A DNA stretch of 64,000 nt from Nageia nagi (Eukaryota; Pinophyta): positions 164,052,001 to 164,116,000 of the forward strand of contig JBITNC010000001.1 of assembly GCA_050084985.1 (NCBI GenBank), given 5' to 3'. Position numbers and translations under genes: made by a program. The notes under the pieces are model-generated. The model did not search any database. It was given only the letters and a program-made list of their open reading frames with translations, and was not told the origin of the DNA. Shown here one piece after another: positions 34,463 to 46,510 of the stretch. Positions within the stretch are counted from its first letter, which is position 1. The number at the start of each line of letters is the position of its first letter.

Positions 34463-35333
34463 AAAAGAAGGTAAAATAAACTCAAAACTCTTCTCCCCTC
34501 CTACAATGGTAAAGCAGGATGATATTCAGGCCAAAGATAATAGTATAACTCCCATCCATCATGAAGTATTTGGTGATTTATTTGGCCATTTGGTTCTAAG
34601 GCTCAAATAGATTCTCTCGATCGATGCTAGTTCATTTCCTTGCAAGATCCTCCCTGGGGTCTAAAAATGCTTAGATCTCCTCTGACTTGACCTCAAAATT
34701 TTACTCAAACATCCTACCATCTAAGCTTAGTGCATTGGCTTTTGTAATAGCTCCCATGATTAAATTCACTCTTACAAACTCGATTTCCACCCAACTATTA
34801 TTGAAAGTTGCAACGACTACATCTTCGATAGCTAGATCATGACCTTGATAATTCATTAGGTAGTGGTGTACACCAAATTTTTCCAAAATCTCCCAAATCA
34901 ATCTTTCACTTTGAACTTATCGATGGTTACCTAGTTCAACCATGCTACTCTTCCCCATTGCTATAGAGAGAACAGTTGCATGCACTTGAAATATAAAAGA
35001 AAAAATTTAATGATGATGGGAGGATTAAGTAATAATTCTAATGTACTCCACCTTTCATAATAGTGCCTTGAAGTTTGATGCCACCACAAGTTTTCCCGTA
35101 CCATAATGTCACATCCATCGAGCCATTAATGTGAAGAGGATGGATGTGATCAAAGTTTGATTTCTCAAATCCAATGATCCTATCCCCCTCTCCGAGTTAA
35201 TCTAGTGGTACCACATCATTAGTATGTTTGGGTACTCCTCTCGTCCCCCTCCAAGGTGGTGGGGTTAGGCTTTAAGCGGAGTTGGCATCTCAAATTATAT
35301 GAGTCAACATCCATGATGGGGTGTAGCAAAATA
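34463..35333. other. No recognisable gene
   Basis: Sequence between two copia-related elements, less AT-rich than average. A minus-strand open stretch (34701-34901) contains 'MIWEILEKFGVHHYLMNYQG' but matches no domain I know. Confidence 0.35.
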
Positions 35334-35853
35334 TACTAAAATTTATAATGCATTATTATAAGATCTCTTAATGTAATTCACTTAATACTTACGGGTATCC
35401 CTAGATACCTTAAGTATTTAGTGAATATGATAATGTAACTTATCCTACACTCCATCTCATGAGCATGTCCCTTGGGTAAAAGGATGATGCATGTCATGAC
35501 TTTGTACAATGGTTAATAGGATGATCTAAGGAAGGATTTTGGCCTATAAATAGAGGGCCCTCTCCTTGAGATCGCACACTTGGAGAAGCATGAAAATGCT
35601 AGTCTTGTAGAGTTTTAAGAATGCTCTTATAGGAATTTTGTAGGAGAATTCTTGTAGAAGAATTCTTGAGAATTTCCAAGAGAGCTCACTTATGAGAAAT
35701 AATAGAAAAGATGGTTCAAGTGGATGTACTCCTATAGTTGGAGGAACTACTATACATGGTGTGTATCATTGTGTATGAATTTGTGTTGCTTGTGTTTGAG
35801 ATTTATGGAAACCTTCAAGATGATCTTGGTTATGGAATCCTTAAATTCCATCA
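35334..35853 (+). repeat. 5' LTR of the coding-free copia derivative
   Basis: 520 bp. Start TACTAAAATTTATAATGC is mutated from TGTTAGAATTTATAATGC. TATA ('cctataaatagagg', about 35548) and the hairpin block near 35721-35751 are kept. Ends in 'aattccatca'. Confidence 0.85.
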
Positions 35854-36559
35854 TATGCTATCAAATCTCCTTTGGAGATCTTCCATTCATTGTGTGAGGT
35901 AAAACCATTTTCTAAGCTTTTTTTTTTACACTTGGTTTGCTAAAATTTAACTTTTTTAAGCTCTTTTATTTCTTACATAAGCTATTTTTGTTAAAATTAA
36001 ACTTTAAATATTATATATGTGTTAAAATAACTTTTTGGTGTAAGAATAGCTTACAAATTAGGAAGGATGTTAATGCTTCCTAACCATGTTTTTGGTACTA
36101 ACATTCTCTTTTTAAGAGATTACCCTTTTTTAATGGATTACTATGTGTTTTAAAGTATTACTATATATATGTAAGTTGCTAACATTATTTACTATTATTG
36201 TCTTTTAAATCCTTTTTATTTTACAATACAATATCTTTAAATAAAAATACTTAAAAAAAATAAATGCAATTATTTTTAAAGCATTGTATTTAATATATTT
36301 TTTTTATAGCATTTTTTTTGGATGACTTGCATTTAGTGGAATAGTATTGTTAAATACTAGCATAGCAGTCCAATGGATGAGGGTTGAAAATCCGATTCAT
36401 AGCCTGCTTAGTCAGTGCACTTTTATTAGTGCATGCATGGAGGACGCCTGCAATTTTTTTTATTCATATAGTTTGAATACTATATGAATGCATTGAGGAC
36501 GCGATATGAAAGCATTTCAGGCATAACTTGTTTGACTCTTTATGAGGTGAGATACATTT

Positions 36560-38390
36560 TTTTACTATCAAATGAGATGAGTTAAAATGCAAATTTTGCC
36601 TTCTTTATGGATAAACTGATCTCTAAGATCCATCAAGATGTGTTCAGCTTTATAATAACTTAAAGATCAGAAGTTAAAGATCTTTGGTGGATATATTACA
36701 TTTGAGCACTTGAATATTTCTATAGATTGAAAATTTTATATTTAAAGCATGTTCATGCAATTATGGAAACCCAACGTTTGGGGAAAACCTATGGTTTGTA
36801 TTGATAGATCTTCAATAAATAAAAAAATATGAAAAGCCATGCCATTTCTTCGCTTGTTATGACAATATGATGAAAATAAAGTATTACCAAGTGATCATCA
36901 TTTTCATATCAATTTGTAACATCGAAGAGCCATTTCATGTCTTTTTGGTAGAAAGAAATATGCTACTATTTGGTGCAAGAAATCCCTTGTTTTGTTCGCA
37001 AGAAGATGAATTTCGTTCTAATTTCGCCATTTGAATTCAAACTTGAAAAACTTTCCGTCTCACTTTCCAATTTTCTAACTGATTCCAAAGGATTTTAGCA
37101 TAAAATTAATGGAAATTCGATGACTTGGACAAAGGAAGGCCTAATTAGTTAGTTGTGTGTGAATGTAATAGTCGAATGAATGGGATTTCCGTAGCATATT
37201 AGCAGCCTTTAGGTTTTTACTTTTGAGGAAAATATAAATTGTCTTATTCCACTAATAATGACTTTATGAGACACAATGCTAATTAATTTCAAAGAATGTG
37301 AAGTCATACGTCACATTAACCCCAATTTTCAAAACTGAGTTGTTCATGAATGCCTATATACATTAATGACTTAATACAAAAGGAATCCATATGGATGTAT
37401 TTGAAATATCAAGGATAAACTTTGATCTAAAGATAATATTCTATCTAGTCATAGAGACATGTTATTTATTGAACAATAGGGTAATTATAAAATTTAGCCT
37501 TTTATCTCTCATTTATAGATAAATACTGGTTCGAATTTATGCATAGAATTCCTTTCACAAGTGAATGTAGCATATTAGTTAAGATGCATTAATATAAGTT
37601 GATGATATGTGTAATTCATAGATATTATTTTGTCATAAACAAGGGTTTTTGCAAATAATTTACTTTATAAACTATCCCAAAGATGCAAATATTCAGGATG
37701 GAAACTATTAATATGCAAAAATATAGGCATTAACTCAAGTCAAATATTACCTAACCATTTGTCTAGCTAATTTTCAAGCCTCAAGAGCATCTGCCGTTAC
37801 ATTTCAAATTAAATTATCAACATAAGTGCCAAATGTATCATGAAATATCTCTTAAGTTTCAAGTCACATATTTTGGTATTTAGTTGCTTCATATTCGTCT
37901 TTCACAAAGAGAAGGTATAAAACTATAGCTTACTCAAAAATACTAGTTTCATATTTGGCTTTGTAAATCCTCAAACTTTTCCACAAGGTGTAAACATTAT
38001 TTAAAAAAAAAAAGAGGGGGAGGAGTAAAACATTTTATTTGCAATACTTTTTTGGCAAAACTCTTTTTTTAGCAAAAGAAAATGATTTAATACAAATAGG
38101 ATGCATTTTTTAAAAAAAATTAAGAGGTTTTTTTGGAAAAGTTGGATATGTTTCTCTTTGCCAAATTTAAAGGTCATAATGAACCTCCAGCTTCTCTTCA
38201 TTCCTTTTGAATGAAAACTATGAAGTTAAACCTTAATGGAACTTAGTCCAAATGTCAAATTAAGAGGATATAATTAAATGGTTAAGCTCAAAATGTCAAG
38301 TTGTGTAATATATTTTCTCAAATTACAAGATGTTATAATACTTGCACCTAATGTTGAAAGCTACTCAAGTGTGAAAAGTCTCTTTGATGA
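36560..38390. other. Interior of the coding-free derivative, no recognisable gene
   Basis: No copia domain on either strand. The interior sequence does not match the leaders of the other copies, apart from the first few hundred bases after the LTR. It may be captured or substituted DNA of unknown origin. Confidence 0.4.
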
Positions 38391-38424
38391 CTTAGATAAC
38401 TTAGTCTTAACCCTCTTTTTGGAT

Positions 38425-38590
38425 GAATGTCACATTTTTTGCTTTCATGTTGATGAAGGAATATCCATGTTTATGGATGGTAGCCACATTATTTGCTTCT
38501 ATGTTGATGGAAGAATATTCATGTTTATGAATGGATTGTACATTGTTTGCTTCCATGTTGATGGAATAATATCTATATTTATAGATGGAG
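38425..38590 (+). repeat. 63 bp tandem repeat (about three units)
   Basis: Units share 'tttgcttycatgttgatgg', then 'aatatycatgtttat' and 'gatgg'. The unit length is a multiple of three, so a plus-strand frame (38278-38625) repeats a 21-residue pattern ('CFHVDEGISMFMDG', 'CFYVDGRIFMFMNG', 'CFHVDGIISIFIDG'). It lies in the interior of the coding-free copia derivative. A real protein is doubtful. Confidence 0.75.
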
Positions 38591-39674
38591 TGGTTAAAAA
38601 GGTATGCCATTCTCCACGTTTGTAAATTATTGGAGTGGTTAAAAATATTTACCCTTCTCCAAAATTGTAATTTTTTGATGTAATTTGAATCCATGTTATT
38701 GGATTAATGCTACCTTATTCTATGATATGCATCTTGACTAGTAGCATGGTCAAGTTTACCAATTTGTGGTTTGTGCATCTTGACTAGTGGCATAATCAAC
38801 TTTGCATGTTGTGGCTTGTTCTTCATCTATGCTATAGTATTGGTGAAGGAGAACTTAGAACTCCAAATCAACATATTTGTAAATAGATAAGAACTTATGC
38901 ATCTTTGACATATGGCTTATGCATTGCTTGTGATCTTTTTTTATCAAGTTGGCATTTAATAATTTCTGGTATGGTTAAGGTAACATGGTCACATGAGTAT
39001 TTGATAGGTGAAGTTGTCATGAAGGGGGAGAAAGAAAATGTTATGATATGATGACACCTTCATACCAAAATCAAACACAAATAATGATCTAAAATAAATA
39101 AACTTCAAATTCAAATTCAAATTTTTTTTATAATGATTGGTGATCATGTTGTGCACATTTTGTGCACTTATGGATATTTCATATATCCTTGGTTGATAGT
39201 GCATTTGACATTATACATATTTGGATATTTATATTACACATATGATATGATATATTAGGACTTGTTAGTATGCACATGTGATATTCTTATATATCATAGT
39301 TGATGATGTATGTCATCTTTGATGTTGTGCATATGTGTTTAATGATGTATCTTACTGGTTTTGTAATAAGTTGCTTGTAGCTTACAAGTTTCTTCTAAGT
39401 ATTGAAGGTTACTTCGAGTGTGTAGGCTAGTGGAGGCTCATCATGTCAACTTGTTAGATGATTACTACTTGTACATTGAAAATATTTATGGTTAATGATT
39501 GTATTGTAAACCATTTGTTAAAATGATTAAGTAGTAAATCCACTTAGAACCATCTAAATTATATTACTTTTCACAAGTTCTCATCTCCAATTGTATTCTT
39601 ATGGAAGAGAACTCTCTTACTATTTCTCTCTCAATCTTCTCAACTCTCTACCCCAATATTGCATTAAAGAGGCA

Positions 39675-40193
39675 TGTTAGAATTTATAATGCATTATTGT
39701 AAGGTATCTTAATGTAATTCATTTAATACTTAAGGGTATCCCTAGATACCTTAAGTATTTAGGAATATGATAATGTAATGTGTCCTACTCTCCATCTCAT
39801 GAGTATGACCCTTGGGTGAAAGGGTGATGCATGTCATGACTTTGTACAATGGTTAATAGGGTGGTCCAAGGGAGGATTTTGACTTATAAATAGAGGGCCC
39901 TCTCCTTGAGATCACACACTTGGAGAAGCATGAAAATGCTAGTCTTGTAGAGTTGTAGGAATGCTATTGTAGGAATTTTGTAAGAGAATTCTTATAGAAC
40001 AATTCTTGATAATTCGTAGGAGAATTCAGTTGTGAGAAATAATAGAAAATATGGTTCAAGTGGATGTACTCTCATAATTAAAGGAACCACTATACATGGT
40101 CTATCTTGTTATGCTTGAATTTGTATTGCTTGTGTTAGAGATTTATGGAATCCTTCAAGGTGATGTTGGTTATGGAATCCTTAAATTCCATCA
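39675..40193 (+). repeat. 3' LTR of the coding-free copia derivative
   Basis: 519 bp from TGTTAGAATTTATAATGC to 'aattccatca', with TATA near 39887. It directly abuts the truncated 3' end of the minus-strand LINE at 40194. Confidence 0.88.
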
Positions 40194-41529
40194 GAATGAA
40201 ATAGTCAATATTTTTTATTAGTAGAATAAAGCATTATTTTCAAGCTCTAGCAACATTCAACTACGTTCTTTGAAGAGCTTATCATTTCTCTCCTTCCATA
40301 ATGTCCAACAAACATGGGGAGGGATCATGGCCCAAATTAGTTTATATTTCTTGCTTCCCCCTTCTAATCTCCATTGTTCAACTACTTCTATTAAAGAAAA
40401 GGGGGTTACCCAATGATGATGGAGACCAGTATTCACTTAATCTCATAATACCTTGGCATATTCATAATGGAGAAAGAGATGTGCATAGGTTTCCTCATAT
40501 TTTATGCATAGGACATATCTATTGGGGAAGCTAATTTATTTCCTCTTTAATACTTCATTAGTATGGATCCTCTTCAATACTATCACCCAAAGAAAGCAGA
40601 TAATTTTAGGAATCAGGCCTTTGATCCATACACTATTCTAGAGGCATTTTTTAGGGTCCCTAGCATTTTCATTTAGAAAATGCTAGTATTCTTGATGGAA
40701 TACTCCAACTTCCTTCATTTCTCATCTACCCAATGAAGGTAGTTATCTTTTGGAGTAGGGTACATTTGTATTCTACCTAGTCTTTGGAGGAGTTTTGGTC
40801 CTAAATTAGCAAGTTGCTCATCATTGGTGTGGGGGATGACCCGTTGAACTTCATTATCTTGTTGGTGGATGTAGTTGACAACTTTGAGACTAGATCTAGT
40901 CTTTTTCCATATCATTAATGAATTCCATTCTTGTTCATTAGCCAAGGAATTGGGACCAAGTCATTTCTCATCCTAGAACAAAGTAGTCTGACCATTGTTG
41001 ACTTCTTAAATAGCCTTGGCAACCATAACATCTTTCATCTCTAACAACTCATTTCAAAAGGATGATTCTTTTGGAGGATTCCTTAGACTAAGCAAGCTAT
41101 TATTTTCCTCTAGATACTTGAATCTATACACTTTGATCCATTCTCTATATTGATTATGGTAGAGTTTCCATGCCAATTTTAGTTGCATTGCCTGGTTTAC
41201 TATTTTAATTTGTCTAATTCTCAAACCTCCTTCTACTTTCTTCCTACAGATCATATTCTAAGAAATAAGAGACATTTGTTTCTTTTCTTTAGATCCAGTA
41301 TAGATGAATCTTTTACAGATTTGATCTACCTTTTCTACAACTAGATCCAAAATCTTGAAATTCTTTCCATGTAGATTAGGATGCTTTGGAGGGAAGGTTT
41401 AGGATGTTGAATTTTACCTACCAAAATTAGTATAACCCCTTTCCACCTAACCATTTTATTATTCAGTCTATCAAGAACTTTATTCCAAAAACTTCTTTGA
41501 ACTCTCCCTTCAAAAAATGGCATGCCTAG
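40194..41529 (-). pseudogene. L1-like LINE, C-terminal part (piece 3 of 3)
   Basis: On the minus strand it continues the reverse transcriptase past the gypsy insertion: 'MPFFEGRVQRSFWNKVLDRL' and 'KMVRWKG' (41523-41341), then 'KKVEGGLRIRQIKIVNQAMQ' and 'LAWKLYH' (41254-41150), then the end-domain remnant 'WTLWKERNDKLFKE' near 40300-40250. These match plant L1 post-RT and zf-RVT regions (YLG.PL..GR; W.LWKERN...F). Stops and frameshifts are frequent. The end at 40194 is the 3' LTR of the copia derivative; the LINE's own 3' end and poly(A) are missing. Confidence 0.82.
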
Positions 41530-42167
41530 TGTAGATGCTAAAAAATGAATTCTCCTTTATCTATAATTCATTTTTAATGCATTGAGAGATATTTATTATA
41601 AAAAGGGATTAAAATGCATCCAAGGTAATGTATTTAACATAAAAGGACCATTGAACAATGTAAGTGGTGTCAAATTCCCATGAAGGCATTATTAACTATG
41701 TAATATGTGATGATACCAAGACAAAGACAAGATCCAGACATGGCTATAAAAGAATATCAAAGGAAAAGATTGCTATATGAGTATATCATCATCAACCAGA
41801 TAAGAAAACTTCATGTATATCATATATCCTTACAAAAATGGTGTTTTGTAACACCACCTACTCATAGATTTGTTATTACCCCTTCATCGCATCTCTTATA
41901 TTTCTATTTGTGCATCTAGTTCTCAATGTTTTATGTCCTCGACAGTGTGCTAGTTATAGGGTTGTCAATGTCATTCATATGATTGTTCTATTTGTATTGA
42001 TTATGTGAAAGAGTTGATTATGATTGGTATTATTATATCTAACAAGGTACATTATTTATTATTGCAATAATTGGTATATTTTAGATGTATACTACAGTAT
42101 TTGAATTGTAGAGAAATAGTGTCATGTTTATTGCATTACGCATTATTTCCTCAAGTATGTAAGTACA
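41530..42167 (+). repeat. 5' LTR of the gypsy element
   Basis: About 638 bp. Start TGTAGATGCTAAAAAATG. The end is set near 'gtaagtaca' by alignment to the 3' LTR. 'tgtgatgataccaagacaaa' and 'ctcatagatttgttattacc' are among the many shared blocks. By eye well under 95% identity to the 3' LTR. Confidence 0.85.
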
Positions 42168-42197
42168 ACATGGAACAAAGATAATAAGAAATCATAT

Positions 42198-42808
42198 GTG
42201 AAAAAGGAGGAAAATAATGTGAATATGGCTAACAAATTAGCTCTCACAAGATTCAATACAATGAGCAATCTCACATTTACCTTCCCTATCCAGCTTAAAC
42301 TCATTCTACAGGACTTGATTAAAAAAGGTTTGTTAAGGCCATTGGAAAGAAAAGTAGAAGATGACAATGTGTCCTTGGGAAATTTATATTCGTATTGTAC
42401 ATATCATCAAAGAAGGGGACACTCCACAACTAATTTCAAGGCTCTTAAGGTAGATATATTAGATCTCATTTCTCAAGGAAAGTACGAAATCAAGGAAAAT
42501 ACTTTAGATCTAGATCATGCAGTAATACAATATTAGTGGATGAAGAGATTTGTACAACACTCAAAAGAGGACATCCAAGATCCAATCCAAATCCACATCA
42601 AAATCCAGCTACTAATGAACATGTAAGTCTTCCAACAAATCCAAGAGCTTATAGTATGATTGAAAAGTTAAAAACCACTCTTGGTAAAATTAGCCTCTAT
42701 GATCTCATTAGGACATCTAAAAAACATAAAGAGGTACTTTATGATTTATTCAAAAAAGAAATGATTCCTAACAATATCTCTACCACTCAGTTTTTTGAAA
42801 AACTTTAA
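42198..42808 (+). pseudogene. Gypsy gag C-terminal remnant
   Basis: Two adjoining frames. The first contains 'YCTYHQRRGHSTTNFKAL' and 'DLISQGK', the Tat-type YC.FH...GH.T..C...... I..LI..G motif with its last Cys lost. The second contains 'YSMIEKLKTTLGKISLYDLI', matching the stretch before protease. The N-terminal capsid part is missing. Confidence 0.75.
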
Positions 42809-42884
42809 TCCATTAAAGATTATGATGCTATCTCTTTCTTTAAATCTAAAAAGCTTAGCAAAGAACTAATAGCTTAATGTATAG

Positions 42885-43330
42885 TGTTTTATGTTACACC
42901 AATGACTCATGAATTAGAAATAAAAAGGTTAATGATAGATCCTGGTTCAATTTTCAATGTTTATTCCCAAAATTTCTTGCAACGGTTAGAAAATAAGAGC
43001 CTATGATAGTTCAACCAAAAAATCACTTGGCTTAGATACACTACAAGTTACATTAGGTATTAGGATTGTCTAAACAAACTTCCATGTTATGAGTGGAAAA
43101 CTCTCATATAATCTCCTCCTAGGAAGGCTGTGGTTACATGATATGGATGAATACCTTCTACAATACATGGTCATTTAAAATATGAATATGAAAGAAAGAT
43201 ACATACAGTCATAGGGGATCCAAAACCATATGGAGTATGTAATTAGGCAGATTTGGATATTGAAGGTATGAATTTAAATTGCCCTAAATTTTAGATAGTT
43301 TCATTGGAGGTAGAATCAACATTAATAAAA
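42885..43330 (+). pseudogene. Gypsy protease remnant
   Basis: 'MTHELEIKRLMIDPGS' carries the DxG-type active site as DPGS, followed by 'IFNVYSQNFLQRLENKSL'. Further on, 'AVPST.H'-like and 'VIGDPKPYG' pieces occur near 43150-43230. Several stops. The order after gag and before RT fits. Confidence 0.65.
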
Positions 43331-44008
43331 AGGTAGAAAAAGAGTTAAACATTGCAAACTCAAGTATGGGAACATACAAAATTGAGAACATTGACCCGTT
43401 AGCTTTAGTAAAAGACTTGGGTTGTCCAAAAATTGTAAATGAATCAAGATGTATGCACTATGCTGAAGAAAATTCAAGGCATGAACATTGTGAAGATGAA
43501 GGATAGACTGGCAGTTCTTATTCAGTAGCATACTTGTATCCAAACCCCATTCAATCAAAATATGAAATAAAAAAGAGAAATATAGGTAATTATTTTACAT
43601 CTCCTTTGGTGCATAAATATATGGTTAACAATTGAAAATACAAAGGGGGAGGATTAGAAAAATTAGAGCAAGGAATGCCTTCCTTTTTTACTAACTTAGG
43701 AGCTATGTCCTTAGTCAATATGGATATATTATATAAGAAATAAATTTTAATGAAGTATTTCAGGTTCAACAAGCTAACAAAGATGATATCAATGATCAAA
43801 AGATACCAGGATTGGAGGAATTATCTTCGTTGTTATAAAGAAAACTTGAGTCAACATTTTCTTATGAAGAATTGATTGATATAAATATTGGCATAAGTGA
43901 TTATTAAAGGATGATAAAAATTAGCGTTGATCATCCAATACCACACTAAGAAAGGTATAAAACAAGTTTATTGAATGTAACAAAATTTTTGCTTGATCTT
44001 ATTCTGAT

Positions 44009-44369
44009 ATGTATGGTCTAGATATATCTTTTGTAATACATAGTTTACCACTCAAAAAATATGTAAAACTTGTTAAGCAAACACCAAAGAATATGCATCC
44101 ATCAAAAGCATTTTTGGTCAAGAAAGAAATTGAAAAATATTTGAATGTTGGTTTTATTATACCTATAGATTATTCAGAATGGATGGCTAACATTGTTCTT
44201 ATTACTGAACCAACTGGAGAAATAAGAATTTGCATCGACTTCAAAGACATCAATAATGCATGCCAAAAATATGATTTCCCCTTTTACCAAATATTGACAT
44301 GATTGTGAATAGTATTGCTAGTCATGATACATTATCGTTTATGGATGGCTTTTTCAATTACAACAAAAT
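44009..44369 (+). pseudogene. Gypsy reverse transcriptase, first part
   Basis: 'MYGLDISFVIHSLPLKKYVK', 'MHPSKAFLVKKEIEKYLNVG', 'SEWMANIVLITEPTGEIRIC' and 'DFKDINNA' are classic gypsy RT motifs. The catalytic-Asp region 'MDGFFNYNKI' is followed at once by the solo LTR. About ten codons that normally follow (the K.....REKT stretch) are missing at the insertion point. Confidence 0.85.
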
Positions 44370-45013
44370 TGTTAGGATTCAATAATTTCATATAAACAAG
44401 AGCATCAATAATTCTCCTACTCCTTGGAAAATTAAACAACATTCAAGCATACTAAAATCAAACAACTATGAACATCAATCACACAATGAGAGACATAAGA
44501 GATAACGTGGTTCACCCAATGTAGGCTACATCCACGGAGAAGCTTTCAACCCTTTTGCATAACATTCCTCCAAGTCCTCCAAGCAACAAACCAGCAGCAC
44601 AACCTTGCTACAACCTTCACTTTGGAGCTACAACAAAGCCTCACTACAATCTCTCTCTCTCAGGCTATCTACATAAGCCACCAAACTACAATTACAAGCA
44701 ACTCACAACTGCTGCTAAAACTACTTACAAACTTCAATCTATATGCCTCAACTCAAGCCTCTTATTTATAGATACAAACAAACCCAACTTAAACCCAAGC
44801 TAGATTTGGAAGGTCGTGAGGTTACCCCCAACCCTTTAGTAACTCATATCCAAGTGTCATGGCTTCTTGGCAACTGAAATTTGGTGTCAAACGAGAAAAG
44901 AAACGCTCTCTATTTTTGGCCGGTTGGCCGGTTCTGATAGGGTTTGGCCAGTTGGCCGACTGGCTGTAGTCTCCATTTTCAACAAAAATCTTAATTAATC
45001 TAGCTAATCAGCA
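44370..45013 (-). repeat. Solo LTR inserted in gypsy RT
   Basis: 644 bp with TG...CA ends on either strand. Minus strand is preferred: it has a TATA (plus strand 'cttatttatag', 44761-44771) and the plant-copia block 'GTGGATGTAGCCTACATTGG' followed by 'GTGAACCACG'. Flanks: AAAAT before (44365-44369) and AAAAT one base after (45015-45019), close to a 5 bp target duplication. No interior or second LTR, so it is a solo LTR left by recombination. Confidence 0.75.
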
Positions 45014-45520
45014 TAAAATAGCCTTTACTACACCTTGGGAAATTTTTATTGGAAAGTCATACCATTTGGACTAAAAACTACAGGTGCAACTTATCAACAT
45101 GCAATGGTTACTATGTTTCATGAACAAATTCATAAATATGTAGTGTTTTATGTTGATGATATCTTGGTAAAGTCTAAACAAGGACAAGATTATTTAGAGC
45201 TTCTTGAAGATGTATTTGACATGCTTAAATAATATAAGCTAAGGCTAAAACCATAAAAGTGTGCTTTTGGTGTCACTTCAAGAAAATTATTGGGATTCAT
45301 GGTTTCCAAAAGAGGTATTGAGGTGGACCCAAAGAACGTAAATGTAAGTATGCCACCCCCCAAAAATTTGAAGGAATTGAGAAGTTTTCAATGTAAGATA
45401 AATATAGTAAGAAGATTTATTTCACAACTTGGACATAAATGTTTGCCTTTTACTCATTTGTTGAAAAAAGATATAAAATTCATTTGGGATGAAAAATATC
45501 AAAAGCATTTGAGGATATAA
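45014..45520 (+). pseudogene. Gypsy reverse transcriptase, second part
   Basis: Resumes with 'AFTTPWGNFYWKVIPFGLK' and 'GATYQHAMVTMFHE', then 'VVFYVDDILVKSKQG' with the YVDD catalytic box (about 45157). It continues with 'GFMVSKRGIEVDPKNV' and 'FTHLLKKDIKFIWDEKYQK'. One stop (45230) and a frame change interrupt it. Confidence 0.88.
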
Positions 45521-45529
45521 AATAATATT

Positions 45530-45945
45530 TGTTTAATCCTCCTATTTTAGTACCCATTGATTTTAGTAAGGAAGCATATCTCTATATCTCAGATATAATG
45601 GTTTCATTAGGGGCAATGTTATGCCAGTGAGATGATGAAAAGAAGGAAAGAACAATCTACTATCTTAGAAAAACTCTCATACATTATGAAATAAGGTACA
45701 CTCCAATGAAAAAACTTTATTTTGGTATAGTTTTTGTAACAAAAAAATTGAGGTATTATTTAGTGTATTACACTACATATGTTGTTAGTCCAATAAATCC
45801 ATTGAAATATCTCATAGCTAAGCAGCATTTATTTGGAAGAGTAGCAAAATGATTAATGTTATTGCAAGAATTTGATATCAAAGTAACTAAACAAAAGTCA
45901 ATAAAAGACTATGCAATATCAGATTTGATAGCATAGTTCCCTCAG
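45530..45945 (+). pseudogene. Gypsy RNase H (first)
   Basis: Frame pieces read 'PPILVPIDFSKEAYLYIS', 'VSLGAMLCQ', 'YYLRKTLIHYEIRYTPMKKL', 'FVTKKLRYYLV' and 'LQEFDIKVTKQKSIKDYA'. This is the standard RNase H linked to gypsy RT, with stops at about 45630 and 45850. Confidence 0.8.
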
Positions 45946-46094
45946 AATGATAAGGTAGTTGTACATGAAGAGTTCCTTGATAATTATGATCAATATACAC
46001 CTCCTTTAGAATGTGGGTAGTGTGGTGGAGCACGTTCATCTTTTTACTGTGATCAATGGGAGATCTCAAATGAATTTTTCTGTTGCATGGAAGA

Positions 46095-46510
46095 TGAACC
46101 AAAGGCATGAGAATTGTATTTTGATGGTTCTAAGTACACACATGGGGTAGGAGCAAGTATTGTACTAGTATCTCCAACTAATGATCTAATCCCAATGGAA
46201 TATAAAGTTGAATTCAATTGTACTAATAATATGGCAATGTATGAAGCATTATTGTTGGGTTTAAGGGCAACTACACTTTTAAAGATCAAGGAATTGAAAA
46301 TATATGGTGATTCAAAACTTCTAGTTAACCAAGTTTAAGATATCTACAATACAAAGGATGAGAAGCTAAAACCATATAAATAAGTAGTTTCTGATTTGTT
46401 GAATAACTTTGATAAATATACAATTGAGAATATTCAAATGAAAAATAACAAGTATGTTGATGCAATGGCAAGTGTTGCTTCCATAATGCCTATAGATGTA
46501 GAGGATGAAG
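46095..46510 (+). pseudogene. Gypsy second RNase H (archaeal-type, Tat lineage)
   Basis: 'LYFDGSKYTHGVGASIVLVS', 'EYKVEFNCTNNMAMYEALLL' and 'ELKIYGDSKLLVNQV' match the aRNH/RVT_3 pattern (FDGS....GAG..L..P........L.F..TNN.AEYEAL..GL......I....GDS.L...Q). Asp, Glu and Asp catalytic positions are kept. Only Tat-lineage plant gypsy elements carry this second domain. Confidence 0.85.

Larger units (their letters stand above)
35334..40193 (+). mobile_element. Coding-free copia derivative with paired LTRs
   Basis: LTRs at 35334-35853 and 39675-40193 (about 90% alike by eye) flank 3.8 kb without gag or pol. A degraded primer site (about 35856-35867, 'TGCTATCAAATC'-like) and a degraded purine tract ('aaagagg', 39666) are in place. 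The last 340 bp before the 3' LTR (about 39340-39674) match 58015-58354 of the copia at 49934, including 'ggttaatgattgtattgtaa' and 'ccccaatattgcattaa'. It is thus a family member that lost or replaced its coding region. Flanks AAATA (left) and GAATG (right) do not match, so no target duplication is visible. Confidence 0.8.

Noticed and set aside
36345-36400. Possible third SINE-like start ('tagcatagcagtccaatgg' with 'gggttgaaaatccg')
   Set aside because: The spacing between the supposed boxes is too short and there is no tail; evidence too weak.
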